Below, one piece after another: positions 45,511-56,400 of a stretch of 64,000 bases of DNA. The stretch is from NCBI RefSeq assembly GCF_019583405.1, contig NZ_SZUU01000006.1, positions 62,001 to 126,000 on the forward strand. Direction: 5' to 3'. How positions within the stretch are numbered: the stretch's first letter is position 1; each line of letters begins with the position of its first letter. This stretch comes from Bacteroides fragilis. GTDB taxonomy: Bacteria > Bacteroidota > Bacteroidia > Bacteroidales > Bacteroidaceae. The notes beneath the pieces are model-generated. The model saw nothing but the letters and a program-made list of their open reading frames with translations. It did no database searches and had not been told where the DNA came from. The translations under genes and the position numbers were made by a program.

Positions 45511-48500
45511 TGATAATCTATTTGAATGATATCTGATGTCTCACTTTCACAATCCCACCGTGATACGGAAGTCAGGCGATAATAATAAGTCCCTTTTAAA
45601 GGAGTTCCGTCAAAATCGAATCCATTATCGGCAAAGGTGCATGTATTTCCAGCTACAAACGTCACAAACGTACCTACCCCGACTGCAAAATCAGGAGTCT
45701 TAGCACGATAGATGCGATACATTTCCGCATTTTCCGTACAAGTCCAGTACATACGGTTATTATCGATTTGTTTTACCACCGGAGGTATCGGCTTATCATT
45801 CCCCTGTACTTCCGTCACCACTACCGTATGATTCCGGAACGGAGCAGAGGCCGGATAAAAGGAGGTATTGTGAGAATCGGAAACAGAAATATAATATTCT
45901 ATTCCTTCTTCGGTAATCCCGGAAGCAGGCAACGTCAATGTGAAGACAGCTCTGACCCGGCGTTCAAACGGCAACTCTTTCCATACTTTATCTCCCGGTT
46001 TCCGATAGTGAAGTGTTCCGGATACAACTTCGGGCAAGCGGTCTTCAACCACAGAAAACCGGATATGCAACGGAGCTCCCTTCATTACGGAAGTCACCGG
46101 AGAATTAATAACAATAACCGGTGCTTCACGATCTGCATTTCCAGCCGGACACCGGGCAGGTATTCCCAAAGGACTCTTATGCCCTTCAACATCCACCGTG
46201 TACACCGAATAGACAGCAACTCCATGAAACATATCCCGATAGCATGTCACACCGGCTGCCAATGTATCAATTTCTTCTCCATTACGACAAACAACAAAAG
46301 CCTTTGCCGCCGGTTCTTCATTACGCCAACTGACCAATGCTCCCTCACGGGTTCCCTTGGCTGTGATATGCGAAGGTGCCTGTACCCGCTGTTGCTTACG
46401 AAGTTGATTGATTTTCGCTACATAATTCTGTTTGACAAATCTATTCTGAGTACTCATGATATTCCCGTAGGACGAAATATCCTCGATACGATACAGGAAG
46501 CTGCGCGCCCATTCATCCATCTTTCCGGGTAAATCATCCCACCGATAAGCTTCAAAACCGGCATTCAACGCAATGTGGCAAGCAGCACCCTGAATGCGCG
46601 CACGCAACCGGGAAAGACGCAACCTCTGAAGTGCATCCGGAGTAACCGCCATACAACTATCAATGGTTTTCAATTGTGCTTCAGCTAATTTTTCCGCCCC
46701 GGCTATCACATCAAAAGGTTGAAAACGAATATACAATGTATGAATACCCTTCAATCCGCTCACCGGAACCGTCAGCGTTCTCCAAGATTGCCACCCTTCC
46801 GTATTCTTTACCTCAAACCGGGCGATAACAGGGCCTTCCAGACGGTCCAGACAAACAGTGGCAACCCCACCCGAAGATGCAGAAGCGACCCGAACGGACA
46901 TCCGCTCAGGACTATTACTAAAATCAACCGCAGGATACTCCAACCAGTCATCCGCCATAATATACCCTACACACTCACCACCTTCATCACAAGGGGCATT
47001 TTGGGTACCTTTCTTCTCTTTGTATCCGGTAGCTTCTATCTTTACGGTTTCTCCATTTTTCCCGATAAAAGCCATCGAACAAAGGTTCATCAACGGATAA
47101 GTATGCACCACCTGATTAAATCCGGGTGTTTCCTGACACTCGCCAAAGTCAGTGGCAAAAGGCTCGTTTTGATTGATAATACCGGTAATGGCATCGGCCG
47201 CATTTTTCCCGTAACTGGCACATGCAAAATCCCGATATACCTTCTCCGAAGAATCCAGTACTTCACGCTTATACCAGGGGGCCTTACTGATATACCACAT
47301 TTTAGGAGAAATAGCATCGGCCAGTCTCCACGTCAGTGCATAAAAACCATTCATATTGGGAGAAGCATCTCCAAAGGCCCGGATGGTTTCCGAAAGATCC
47401 ACATTATAAGGATAGTAATATTCAGAACTGTTAAAATCCCGTTCCAACCAGGGACATCCCCAGTATTCACGACTGCCATACACACTTCCCGGTTCGAACG
47501 CTGCCGAATAATAAGATATGGGAGCACAAATAACATCTTCGGGCAGACTATTCACTGATTCCGGGGTCAGCCCCCACCCCGATACAGCTATACGGGTAGA
47601 AGGCGACATCCGCTTCATCTCTTCATAGAATCCATCAAAAACTCTCCGCCAGCGGGCATAAAAAGCTTCATTCTTCTGACCCTCAGACTGGAAACAAAGC
47701 AGATAATCCAGTTCCGGATATTCACAGGCAATTTCTGTAACCTGTGCCTTAATTACTTCTCTATTATCCGGCTCAGTCTGATATTCCGGCAAGAGGACAT
47801 CGATATCCAATCCTAAGCCTATTTTCACACCACGCAAATGTGCATAGGCGATCACCTTGCGGAATATAGTTGCTCCTTTCTCTTTGATCTGGCTATTCGT
47901 CAGCGTTTCATTATGTAACCCATAATCAGCTCCAAAATCATAGTCATCATAAATCCCGGATGCTCCAAAAAGATATTCATTGACATCCCATCCGGGGCAA
48001 CACCATCCGTGTCCGGTCTTTATGGTAGGCATCCATCCACGTGACAAATGACCTTTATACTCAAAATTATGAAACAATTCATTATGCCCGCAAAACCCGT
48101 TATAGTTATGAATCATAATAAAATTCATCCGCATCCGCGCAGCCTGATCTATGATGTAACGCCAATCATCCCATGAATAAATCGTAGACGATTGCGGAAA
48201 ATTAGTCCAGGGAAGAAATCCGCGAACGGTCATTGTCGGCGTACGTTCATCCCGGATAAACGGTAACTTTGTCTGCGGCTTTTTTTTATCGGGATACACA
48301 TCCCCGTTCATATAGAAACGCATTCCTAAATGATCCTCCAATAACCCATATACGCCATAAAGCAGTCCACTGGCATCCGCACCGGCAATAACCACCAGTT
48401 GCCTGCCTTTTTCCTTCACTGTCCGAATGACATACCCCTGTGCTCCGGGCACTGATGCCAGAGACAGCACTCCATTGTCTTTCCAGGAAGTCATCAACGG

Positions 48501-48725
48501 ATGATCCAGTCTTGTAAGCACAAATTCCGTTTTCCTGTCCGGCACCTCTCCATGTCCGACAGATAATAGCCGCCCGGACAACTGATAGTAATATCGTTGA
48601 AGCTCTGCTGCCGCATATTCTTCGACCGGTGTACCCGAAGTAGCCAATAAAATCTGTGCTTTGATTGTCGATGCTGTCATTGCCAGAATCAAAACAGCCA
48701 GCAGGTGATATGCCATTCGTTTCAT
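45507..48725 (-). CDS. Large secreted hydrolase-like protein: alpha-glucuronidase-like N-domain and TIM barrel, CBM6-like, FN3-like
   Basis: 1072 residues with signal peptide (ending near IKAQ). Order: an N-terminal domain like that of GH67/GH20 (ATSGTPVEEYAAAELQRYYYQ, ~25-145), a TIM barrel (~160-540; RGFLPWTNFPQSSTIYSWDD, MNFIMIHNYNG, IGLGLDIDVLLPEY, LLCFQSEGQ, WGLTPE), a CBM6-like domain (~580-700; EGGECVGYIMADDWLEYP), a helical part (~705-800) and at least two Ig/FN3-like domains (~805-1070). Acidic candidates for catalysis are in FQSEGQ and in the DID of LDIDVLLPEY, by comparison with the paralogue. No known GH family could be named. It is a paralogue of the 48728 product. Confidence 0.7.
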   Translation of the reverse strand: MKRMAYHLLAVLILAMTASTIKAQILLATSGTPVEEYAAAELQRYYYQLSGRLLSVGHGEVPDRKTEFVLTRLDHPLMTSWKDNGVLSLASVPGAQGYVIRTVKEKGRQLVVIAGADASGLLYGVYGLLEDHLGMRFYMNGDVYPDKKKPQTKLPFIRDERTPTMTVRGFLPWTNFPQSSTIYSWDDWRYIIDQAARMRMNFIMIHNYNGFCGHNELFHNFEYKGHLSRGWMPTIKTGHGWCCPGWDVNEYLFGASGIYDDYDFGADYGLHNETLTNSQIKEKGATIFRKVIAYAHLRGVKIGLGLDIDVLLPEYQTEPDNREVIKAQVTEIACEYPELDYLLCFQSEGQKNEAFYARWRRVFDGFYEEMKRMSPSTRIAVSGWGLTPESVNSLPEDVICAPISYYSAAFEPGSVYGSREYWGCPWLERDFNSSEYYYPYNVDLSETIRAFGDASPNMNGFYALTWRLADAISPKMWYISKAPWYKREVLDSSEKVYRDFACASYGKNAADAITGIINQNEPFATDFGECQETPGFNQVVHTYPLMNLCSMAFIGKNGETVKIEATGYKEKKGTQNAPCDEGGECVGYIMADDWLEYPAVDFSNSPERMSVRVASASSGGVATVCLDRLEGPVIARFEVKNTEGWQSWRTLTVPVSGLKGIHTLYIRFQPFDVIAGAEKLAEAQLKTIDSCMAVTPDALQRLRLSRLRARIQGAACHIALNAGFEAYRWDDLPGKMDEWARSFLYRIEDISSYGNIMSTQNRFVKQNYVAKINQLRKQQRVQAPSHITAKGTREGALVSWRNEEPAAKAFVVCRNGEEIDTLAAGVTCYRDMFHGVAVYSVYTVDVEGHKSPLGIPARCPAGNADREAPVIVINSPVTSVMKGAPLHIRFSVVEDRLPEVVSGTLHYRKPGDKVWKELPFERRVRAVFTLTLPASGITEEGIEYYISVSDSHNTSFYPASAPFRNHTVVVTEVQGNDKPIPPVVKQIDNNRMYWTCTENAEMYRIYRAKTPDFAVGVGTFVTFVAGNTCTFADNGFDFDGTPLKGTYYYRLTSVSRWDCESETSDIIQIDYQ

Positions 48726-48727
48726 TT

Positions 48728-50530
48728 CTATTTTATTTTATTTTCCAGATAAGTTTTAAGTTCATTGTATTCACGCCACACACGCTGGTTCAAAGAGCTA
48801 AGAACTCCCAGTTCTCCACGTGAATGAACCCGTTTCACATAAGTATCGAACATCTCTTTGATTGGTGCTGAAAGCAATAACCGGTATGCATCCGCATATT
48901 CCTGTGAAGCATCTATTTTCTCACCTTGCGCTTCTTTCTTCTTTAAGGTAAAAGCAGGCATCATAGCCTGATCCACCTCTCCCAAGAGAAGTTCAAAACG
49001 AAACATTGCTATGAAACGTTCCAGATTATCCCGCTGCTCCCCTTTTAACTTTTTCAATAATGATTCTCCGGAAGACACCAGTTCTTTCCGTATCCGCACA
49101 TTATTTTCGTCCAGCAGTCCCCATTCCGGAGTATAGGCGTAAAACTCCGGCGAAGGCACATTCCACTGAATTTGTTTCCGATCCATTCCGGCAAGCAACG
49201 GGGTCATTTTTTTAGCCGCATCTTTTCCGAACTCCTCCGTCAGAAATCTGTCATACAACTGCTCCACACTTTCTTTGGCATCTTTATCCGAAGCAAAATG
49301 GGCAAACGTTCGGAAATTAAAACGAGGTTCCTCCGTACGCCAGTGGATAGCAACCACTCCGTCCAGATTCTGTTTAGCGGCAAGTTTCACATGTTCACGC
49401 ATCATATGGACCCTTGGCTGAAAATGCCACAACTGGTGATCGCCTTCCAACCAGGGAACTGCCCATACATTACGGTTCCGGGCAATCTCTCCCAAAAACT
49501 CCGGTTGTGGACTTTTCCCCAGATCCGGATTGAGACAACTGAAAATAATATCTTTGGGCAAAGCTCTGTCCAATCCTTTCAGCAATGAAGGTAACTGATG
49601 TCCTCCTCCCCAGCCACCAAGGATCAATTTGGCATGCGAACCCTTTGATTTCAGATAATCATAAGTCAGTTTCATATATTCCAGCGCCCACACTCCGACA
49701 AAACGGGCCGATGAATCGGCCGCTTCCTCAAAGAAGCTTTCATTTTCCCGATAAGCACGGGCAAAAGGTGCATTCCGCAATGCTTTCTGAGTATCGACTC
49801 CCATAAACGAATGTTCATTCAGCCACATCCAGATGTAATCAATATCCGGATAAGCTTTCAGGATATCATCAATTGCAGCATAATGTATCTCGGCTGCTAT
49901 CTGACTTTTCGGATTCGGAATCATATTCGATTCACCCGGCCAATAGAAACAGTCTCCGGCTACATTCAAAGAAAAGTATTCGGGAGGAATCACTCCGAAT
50001 TCAAATCCCATAGCCATACGAATTCCCCGTTCATGTGCCATTTTCAATACATCACGCATCAGCCCCTGGGCCCTTTCGTAATGCTCCCGGGGAGAGTGCG
50101 AGGTAACCGAACCGTCATTACCGAAAGCTTCTGCCCCTGCAGGTAAGTGGAATGCTTTTCCCGTATCATAAGCAAAGTTTTTCACAGCCATCGGCAGATA
50201 GCCCCAACGTGCAGTCAGAGAATTATCAAAACAGGCTTGAGGAAGAATATTCTTATATTCTATTTTTATCATAGGTTCCACATAAGTGGCATAACGCTCA
50301 CCACCCCCCGTATAATTGTGGAAACCAATGAAGTTGATACCATTTTTCTGACATTCATCCAGATAATTCCGGTAATCTGACAAGTTCCATGAAGTAGGTC
50401 CTGACAAGAAATTATGCCAGGGAAGTACCCCCCTGATATTAAATTTCTCCTGTGCCTGCATCCCCAGACAGAAGAACAAACCGATAAACAAATATTGAAT
50501 TTTCCGCATTGTCATTCTTTTTTTATTCAT
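48728..50530 (-). CDS. Secreted TIM-barrel hydrolase-like protein, unassigned family
   Basis: 600 residues from ATG 50530, or 593 from the likelier ATG 50509 (MRKIQYLF), which starts the signal peptide ending in GMQAQ. The barrel resembles that of the next gene: RGVLPWHNFLSGPTSWNLSD, INFIGFHNYTGGG, MAMGFEFGVIPPEYFSL, YIWMWLNEHSF and IHWRTEEPRF. Glu in WLNEHS and in HWRTEEPR are candidate catalytic residues. The C-terminal ~150 residues are helical. The nearest known relatives in my memory are alpha-glucuronidase-like (GH67/GH115) proteins, but no family is assigned. It follows the SusC/D/surface-protein genes after the attenuator at 50547. Confidence 0.7.
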   Translation of the reverse strand: MNKKRMTMRKIQYLFIGLFFCLGMQAQEKFNIRGVLPWHNFLSGPTSWNLSDYRNYLDECQKNGINFIGFHNYTGGGERYATYVEPMIKIEYKNILPQACFDNSLTARWGYLPMAVKNFAYDTGKAFHLPAGAEAFGNDGSVTSHSPREHYERAQGLMRDVLKMAHERGIRMAMGFEFGVIPPEYFSLNVAGDCFYWPGESNMIPNPKSQIAAEIHYAAIDDILKAYPDIDYIWMWLNEHSFMGVDTQKALRNAPFARAYRENESFFEEAADSSARFVGVWALEYMKLTYDYLKSKGSHAKLILGGWGGGHQLPSLLKGLDRALPKDIIFSCLNPDLGKSPQPEFLGEIARNRNVWAVPWLEGDHQLWHFQPRVHMMREHVKLAAKQNLDGVVAIHWRTEEPRFNFRTFAHFASDKDAKESVEQLYDRFLTEEFGKDAAKKMTPLLAGMDRKQIQWNVPSPEFYAYTPEWGLLDENNVRIRKELVSSGESLLKKLKGEQRDNLERFIAMFRFELLLGEVDQAMMPAFTLKKKEAQGEKIDASQEYADAYRLLLSAPIKEMFDTYVKRVHSRGELGVLSSLNQRVWREYNELKTYLENKIK

Positions 50531-50546
50531 ATTGCGGAGTGAGTTA

Positions 50547-50583
50547 AAAAGAGGGATAGTTATAAGAAAACTGCCCCTCTTTT
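50547..50583 (-). terminator. Attenuator-like hairpin between surface-protein and enzyme genes
   Basis: On the minus strand AAAAGAGGG (50583-50575) pairs with CCCTCTTTT (50555-50547), with further T after it. It lies in the 107 bp between the surface lipoprotein stop (50638) and the next start (50530). Such a hairpin would let transcription stop partly after susC-susD-lipoprotein, giving more uptake protein than enzyme. Function is inferred from structure and position. Confidence 0.6.
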
Positions 50584-50637
50584 ACCAACTCTACCCTACA
50601 TCAGGCAGTCAATAAACTACCTTTCACTAAACACACC

Positions 50638-51744
50638 TTAATCTTTGGGAACAATACGGAAATTATCAAAGCAGATATCCGTATCTTCCGCCCAACTATT
50701 ACCCATAATCTGTAAAACTCCATCATTAGGAATGTCCCCTTTCCACATTTCTCCCAGGTCAATAGAAACCGTTTTCCACTCTCCGTTCGTATTCAAGGCG
50801 AGTCCCGATGCAAAAGGTTCCCAATCGTAATTAATCTGCGAGAAGTAAAATCGGATCTGTCTTTTGGTCAATGGCTTGATTGTATTTACTTCAAACTTCA
50901 GCAAATATTTATCCTGATCGGCAATAACCTCGGGAAAGTATTCGACAGCACACTGTGCAATAGTAGTCACCTCGTTCCAGTCCCAATCATTCGCATCTCC
51001 CTTATTAATCTTGAAACGGGAGAATTGTCCGCTGTACGGAGCAGGAACGGGACCATTTATCACATATTTACCACCTCCCCAACCGGTGAACGGGTCAAAG
51101 TCACACAGCATATTGCCCTTTTCCATATATTTACCGGGAACCATGACTTCTCCACAAACCGGGCTGACTAATTTAATTTTTGAACCTATTACGGCATCCT
51201 CCGGCAACACAAAACTCAGACTGTTACCGGTTGCTTTTGTTATCTCCGCTTCTTTTCCACCAAAGAACAGCTGCCCCGATTCGGTCGTTATCTCATAAAG
51301 ATCAAAATAATCGCCAACCACCTGCATCGTATCACCTGCCGGCGTAAATTCATTGAACATACCGTTCACCTCCAATTCAGGAATAAACACCGATATCGGA
51401 GTAGTTACGGTAGAATTTCCGTTTCCTAAAGTTATCAGATTATTTACCTCTCCCGGAATTACCCTGGGGATCGGAAAAGTTATTTCTCCGGAAGTGATAT
51501 ACGCATCTCTCAAATCAACCTGTACATCATTTACCAGAATCGAATTAACAGCATTCAATCCTGTACCTTGCACAATGATATATTGTGCAAGATTAGCCTG
51601 ATCGATCCCCTGTTCGCGATCGAGTACCGTAGATACCCGGGTGACAGCGAGAGGGGCATATTCCACTTCATCATCTTTACACGATGCAAACAGACCACAG
51701 CCCAGAATCACCCATACGAATAAAATATATCTAAATGTTTTCAT
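50638..51744 (-). CDS. Surface glycan-binding lipoprotein with IPT/TIG domain
   Basis: 368 residues from ATG 51744; the frame open to 51786 would overlap susD and is rejected. Lipobox GLFASC near residue 21, acidic residues after the Cys (KDDEVE) as in surface-exported Bacteroides lipoproteins. Residues ~30-190 carry IPT/TIG-type Ig domains (TVLDREQGIDQANLAQYIIV, GTGLNAVNSILVNDVQV). Residues ~200-368 form a beta-rich, CBM-like domain (GWGGGKYVINGP, DTDICFDNFRIV). It follows susD and probably binds the mannan at the cell surface. The exact ligand is not readable. Confidence 0.85.
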   Translation of the reverse strand: MKTFRYILFVWVILGCGLFASCKDDEVEYAPLAVTRVSTVLDREQGIDQANLAQYIIVQGTGLNAVNSILVNDVQVDLRDAYITSGEITFPIPRVIPGEVNNLITLGNGNSTVTTPISVFIPELEVNGMFNEFTPAGDTMQVVGDYFDLYEITTESGQLFFGGKEAEITKATGNSLSFVLPEDAVIGSKIKLVSPVCGEVMVPGKYMEKGNMLCDFDPFTGWGGGKYVINGPVPAPYSGQFSRFKINKGDANDWDWNEVTTIAQCAVEYFPEVIADQDKYLLKFEVNTIKPLTKRQIRFYFSQINYDWEPFASGLALNTNGEWKTVSIDLGEMWKGDIPNDGVLQIMGNSWAEDTDICFDNFRIVPKD

Positions 51745-51779
51745 TGTATCTTCAATTTTAAATGTTACGAATGTATTCA

Positions 51780-53447
51780 TTACCATCCCGGATTGTTAGA
51801 ATCAATCTTATCATTAGAGTTCACCTCACTGGTAGGTATCGGATATAGAAGATTACGCTCCAAACGACGTTTAGTCACATTATGCTCATCCATATCGATG
51901 GCATTCATCACATCCAGATAGATACCCCAACGGAAAAGATCATAACGGCGGTCAGCTTCATAGGCCAATTCACGGGCACGCTCTTCCAATACAGCCGAAC
52001 GGAATTCATCCTGATTCATTCCGGAGAACGGAGTGGCATGGGCACGCGTACGAATACGGTTCACCTGATTATAGGCCTCAGCGTCCGGTCCGCCATTCAA
52101 TTCATTGACAGCCTCAGCATAAATCAACATTATATCCGGCAAACGGAGTAACGGAAAGTGAAAATCACTGTTTTTTTGTTTCCGGTCTGTAACAAAAGTA
52201 AATTTCGTCAACTTCGCCAATGTCCACCCCTGACCTTCATGATAGACTTCCGTACCATCAAAAGCATTGCCCTGACTGTCATATACCTCCTTATTCTCCA
52301 CTTTATCTGCATACCAACGGGGATAATAGTTATAGATAACCTTACCATTGGATATTCCATCCGACGCATATCGGTGAATAACTCCATCGACAATACGCGT
52401 ATCCTGTTCTTCGAAAAGCAGATACCAGTGATCGCGCATACCATACCAGTTACCTTCCATCGTACCGTCTTCTTTGAAAATGCCCACATAATCCTGGCAG
52501 ATCGTGTTTCCAAAGTCCTTATCACCGCTGATGGCCTGTGCCATCCAGATGTGTTCTCCCTTATTACGGTTTCCTATGGCCCATACGTCCATATAATTAT
52601 CAAACAGGGTATATTCGTTTATCACCTCCCAAGCTTTGTCACGTGCCAACGCATAATACTTGGCCGGATCAAAAGACTCATAACCTGCAACAGTCTTTGC
52701 AATGTGCGTGATAGGTTGTGGTTCAAATATATTCGGATCTCCTCCCTTAACCACGATAGGCACACCGGACATCGCCCCGGAAGCCATAGTAACATATACT
52801 TTCGCCAATAACGCTTTGGCAGCTCCGCTCGAGGCACGTCCCGCTACAAACCCGGAATCATCTTTCGAATACATCCCTTCAGCTTGTTCCAGCAATTCAA
52901 TGATATGTGTGTATACGTCCGATACCGAGGCACGAGGCTGGCTCATAGCTTCCCCTTCCGATATTGATTTCCGGAAAATAGGCACAGGACCGTAATTTCT
53001 CACCAGGTTAAAATAAGCCCATGCTTTAAGGAAGCAGAGTTGTGCCAAAGCGTCCTGTTTACTCTCCGGAGTCAGGTTATTCATAGCCGAGATCTTGGAT
53101 ATACCCAGATTTGCCCGGTGAATCAACGTATAGCTGCCCTGCCACATATGATCTATTCCCCAGAATCCTTGTGGATTACCTGCTCCGACATTACCAAATG
53201 CCCATGATGCACCCGACGCATAGTCACAATCCATATTGGTCAGATAAAGATAAGAACCCGGAGCAATAAAGCTGGTAATCACTGTATTATAAGTACCTGT
53301 CACAAGCTGGGAAGCCGCACTCTCACTGTCTCCCAACTGTTCGGGTGACACAAAATCATAGGCCTTTTCTTCCAGCAAATCATTGCATGAACATGCCAAC
53401 AGGACTGTCCATAGCAATAAAAACGATTTGAATATTATTTTTTTCAT
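51780..53447 (-). CDS. susD-like: SusD/RagB-family glycan-binding lipoprotein
   Basis: 555 residues. Lipobox LACSC near residue 20. The helical TPR-rich fold of SusD is seen: AYDFVSPEQLGDSESAASQ, ALAQLCFLKAWAYFNLVRNYG, LLRLPDIMLIYAEAVNELNG, NQVNRIRTRAHATPF and the C-terminal RRLERNLLYPIPTSEVNSN. It caps the SusC barrel from the outside and binds the oligosaccharide. It begins 25 bp after susC. Confidence 0.95.
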   Translation of the reverse strand: MKKIIFKSFLLLWTVLLACSCNDLLEEKAYDFVSPEQLGDSESAASQLVTGTYNTVITSFIAPGSYLYLTNMDCDYASGASWAFGNVGAGNPQGFWGIDHMWQGSYTLIHRANLGISKISAMNNLTPESKQDALAQLCFLKAWAYFNLVRNYGPVPIFRKSISEGEAMSQPRASVSDVYTHIIELLEQAEGMYSKDDSGFVAGRASSGAAKALLAKVYVTMASGAMSGVPIVVKGGDPNIFEPQPITHIAKTVAGYESFDPAKYYALARDKAWEVINEYTLFDNYMDVWAIGNRNKGEHIWMAQAISGDKDFGNTICQDYVGIFKEDGTMEGNWYGMRDHWYLLFEEQDTRIVDGVIHRYASDGISNGKVIYNYYPRWYADKVENKEVYDSQGNAFDGTEVYHEGQGWTLAKLTKFTFVTDRKQKNSDFHFPLLRLPDIMLIYAEAVNELNGGPDAEAYNQVNRIRTRAHATPFSGMNQDEFRSAVLEERARELAYEADRRYDLFRWGIYLDVMNAIDMDEHNVTKRRLERNLLYPIPTSEVNSNDKIDSNNPGW

Positions 53448-53472
53448 GACTTTTCTTGATTTGAGTTAAACA

Positions 53473-56400
53473 TCAGAACGTACACTGTAAACCAAATGAG
53501 AAGGTGCGACTACTTGGATACGAGAATAAATCCACGCCACGGCGAGAAGCATCACTACCGAAAGAGTTTACATCCGGATCATACCAGCTATATCCCGAAA
53601 TGGTGAATACATTGCTGACAGAAGCAAACAGATTGATCGATTCAATTCCCTTGAACGGAGAGACAAACTTATACCCCAGATTAATATTCTTCATTCTCAG
53701 ATAAGATCCGTCTTCTACATAACGATCAGACAGTTTCATCGTTCTTCCATAGCCGGCATAAGCTTTCGGCCATTTGGCATTCTCCCGGTTTTCGGGTGTC
53801 CAGCGAGATTCATATATATTCAGCGGAATATTACCAATACCACTCATAGTCACCTCGAGTAAGTTCGCATTGAAAATATCACCTCCGACACATCCTTGCA
53901 GGAAAAAGCTTAAAGAAAAGTTCTTATAAGTAAAATTGTGAGTCATACCGAAAGTGAAATCCGGATTCGTATCCCCAATTACCTGGCGATCGGCATTTGT
54001 AATACCGGCTACTCCATCCAAATCTTTATATTTCACCTCACCTACCATTGCTTTACATACGGCTTCTGACTCTTTTGCATAAAACGGGTCGGCTCTTACT
54101 TCAGCAATATTATCATAAAAACCATCTTCCACAAATCCATAAATGGTTCCGATCGGCATTCCGTTGCGCTGCAGGAATACATTATCAGCCTTACTCCATC
54201 CCTGGGCAAACTGATCTCCCGGAAGTCCGCTGATCTTGTTACGGTTAAAGGAAATATTAGCATCAAAATCCCAGTTGAAGTTCTTACCGGTGATCGCATA
54301 GAACTTTCCGGTAATTTCAAGTCCCTTATTCGTTACATTTCCAAAGTTAGTCGTCATATTCGAGAAACCTGTACTTTGTGGTATCTGTATATTCTGCAAT
54401 AAGTCAGATGTCTTTTTGTAATACAGATCGACAGTCAAATTAATTCTGTTCTGCAGGAATCCCATATCCACACCCACATTATACTGGCTGGTGGTCTCCC
54501 ACTTCAAATCCGGATTGGCAGGTCCTCTCCAGGTAAGATTGGCAAATCCACTGGAAAGTGCACCGTTAATCGGATAATTGGCCACAGTCAGATAGTCACG
54601 GGTAGCATAGGCGCCTATCGCCTGATTACCAGTCTGCCCGTAGCTTGCACGGAACTTCAGGTTACTAAACAAATTCAGGTCCTTAATAAACTGCTCTTCC
54701 GATGCTCTCCAGGCAATAGCTCCTGAAGCAAAGTTAGACCATTTGTTGCCCGGTGCAAACTTACTGGAACCATCCCGACGGAAAGAGGCAGTAAACAGAT
54801 ACTTATTCATCAGGTTATAGTTGGCACGTCCCAGGAAAGACACCAGAGAAGTCATTCCGCGTCCACTGGTCGGCTTCTGCGGATTCACAGCGGCACTCAT
54901 ATCAAAGTCTTCCGTCAGGTCCTGGGGGAATCCGGTAGCTACCATTGCTTTATTACCATAGTCCCCTCTTTCATAAGAGAAAGCAGCAACCACATTCAAC
55001 GAATGATTCTTATTGAAAGTTTTGTTGTAAGTCGCCATCGTTTCAAGTACCAGATTCTTCGCCCAGTTATCAGCTTTTGAGGCGTATCCGTTTGTCGGAT
55101 CTTTACCTTCCACCGTCTCTCTGTTATAGTACACATCACGTTCGTTTATATTATAGGAGAAACCCACATTCTGACGAACTTTCAAATCCTTATACGGTGT
55201 GATTTCCACAAATGAAGAAGAGAAGAAACTATTCGTTGTCAATTCATCTTTAGCTGCACGGGTATATACATAAGGATTCGATGAGAACCAGTTCAACTGG
55301 GCATTATTCGTTTCATCGTCCAAGGGTGCGGTAGCCGGATAGAACAAGGCCCCCCGGATAATACCATCACTGACAGAATTGGTTTTGGCAAGCTTGTTCA
55401 ATGAGTTGGTGAAACTCATATTCGTACCGATTTCAATCCAGTCGTGTACCTTACGAGCGAGATTCGCACGGAATGAATAACGTTTGTATCCGGAGTTATG
55501 AATGATACCGCTCTGATCCAGTATATTACCGGAGATTGCATAATACCCCTTATCATTCGAACCGTTCACGCTCAGATTGTATTCCTGGGAAAAAGCTGTT
55601 TCAAATACTTCATCCTGCCAGTTTACACTGGGATACGTACCATTCCGATAATCTTCCGGTCCCGGAGAATAAACCGATTCACCGGTATTCGGGTCCACTT
55701 TCGAAGTGCCCGGATAAGGAATAGCTTCATTTGCATTCTCGTATTCATTAAACATCCGTGCTGCTTCATTCCTATACAATGCATATGTATATCCATCCAG
55801 CATATCCAGTTTCTTCACTACCTTTGAAATTCCGAAGTTAGCACTGAAACTGATATTGTCTTTTCCTTTCGCACCACGCTTGGTGGTAATCAATACCACT
55901 CCGTTCGCACCGCGTGATCCGTAAATAGCCGTAGCTGAAGCATCTTTCAGAATCTCAATAGACTCGATATCCGACGGATTAATCGTCGACAGCGGATTGG
56001 CCGTCTGCATCATACCATCTTTACCTGTTCCGGGCATTCCACTACTGGTAAAAGGAATACCATCTACAATGTAAAGCGGTTCTGTAGAAGTTGAAAACGA
56101 GTTCGCACCACGAATCTGAATACTCACGCCTGCTCCGGGAGCACCATCATTCTGGTTGACCTGCACACCTGCAATACGCCCCTGAAGTCCCTGGTTGATA
56201 CTGATCGGATTGGTTTTCATCAAGTCTTCGCTTTTGATACTGGTGACCGATCCTGTCAAGTCACTCTTCTTCATTGTACCATAGCCTATGACTACCACCT
56301 CATCCAACAGTTCAGTATCTTCCTTCATTGTCACATTGAGTATTTTCTGTCCGGGTTTTAAAGTAATCTCCTGTTCTTTATACCCCACACACGAGAAGAC

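Noticed and set aside
46719..47558. Long open frame (279 codons) on the plus strand
   Set aside because: It is antisense to the 1072-residue protein, which has signal peptide, domains and family motifs; the frame shows no recognisable protein.
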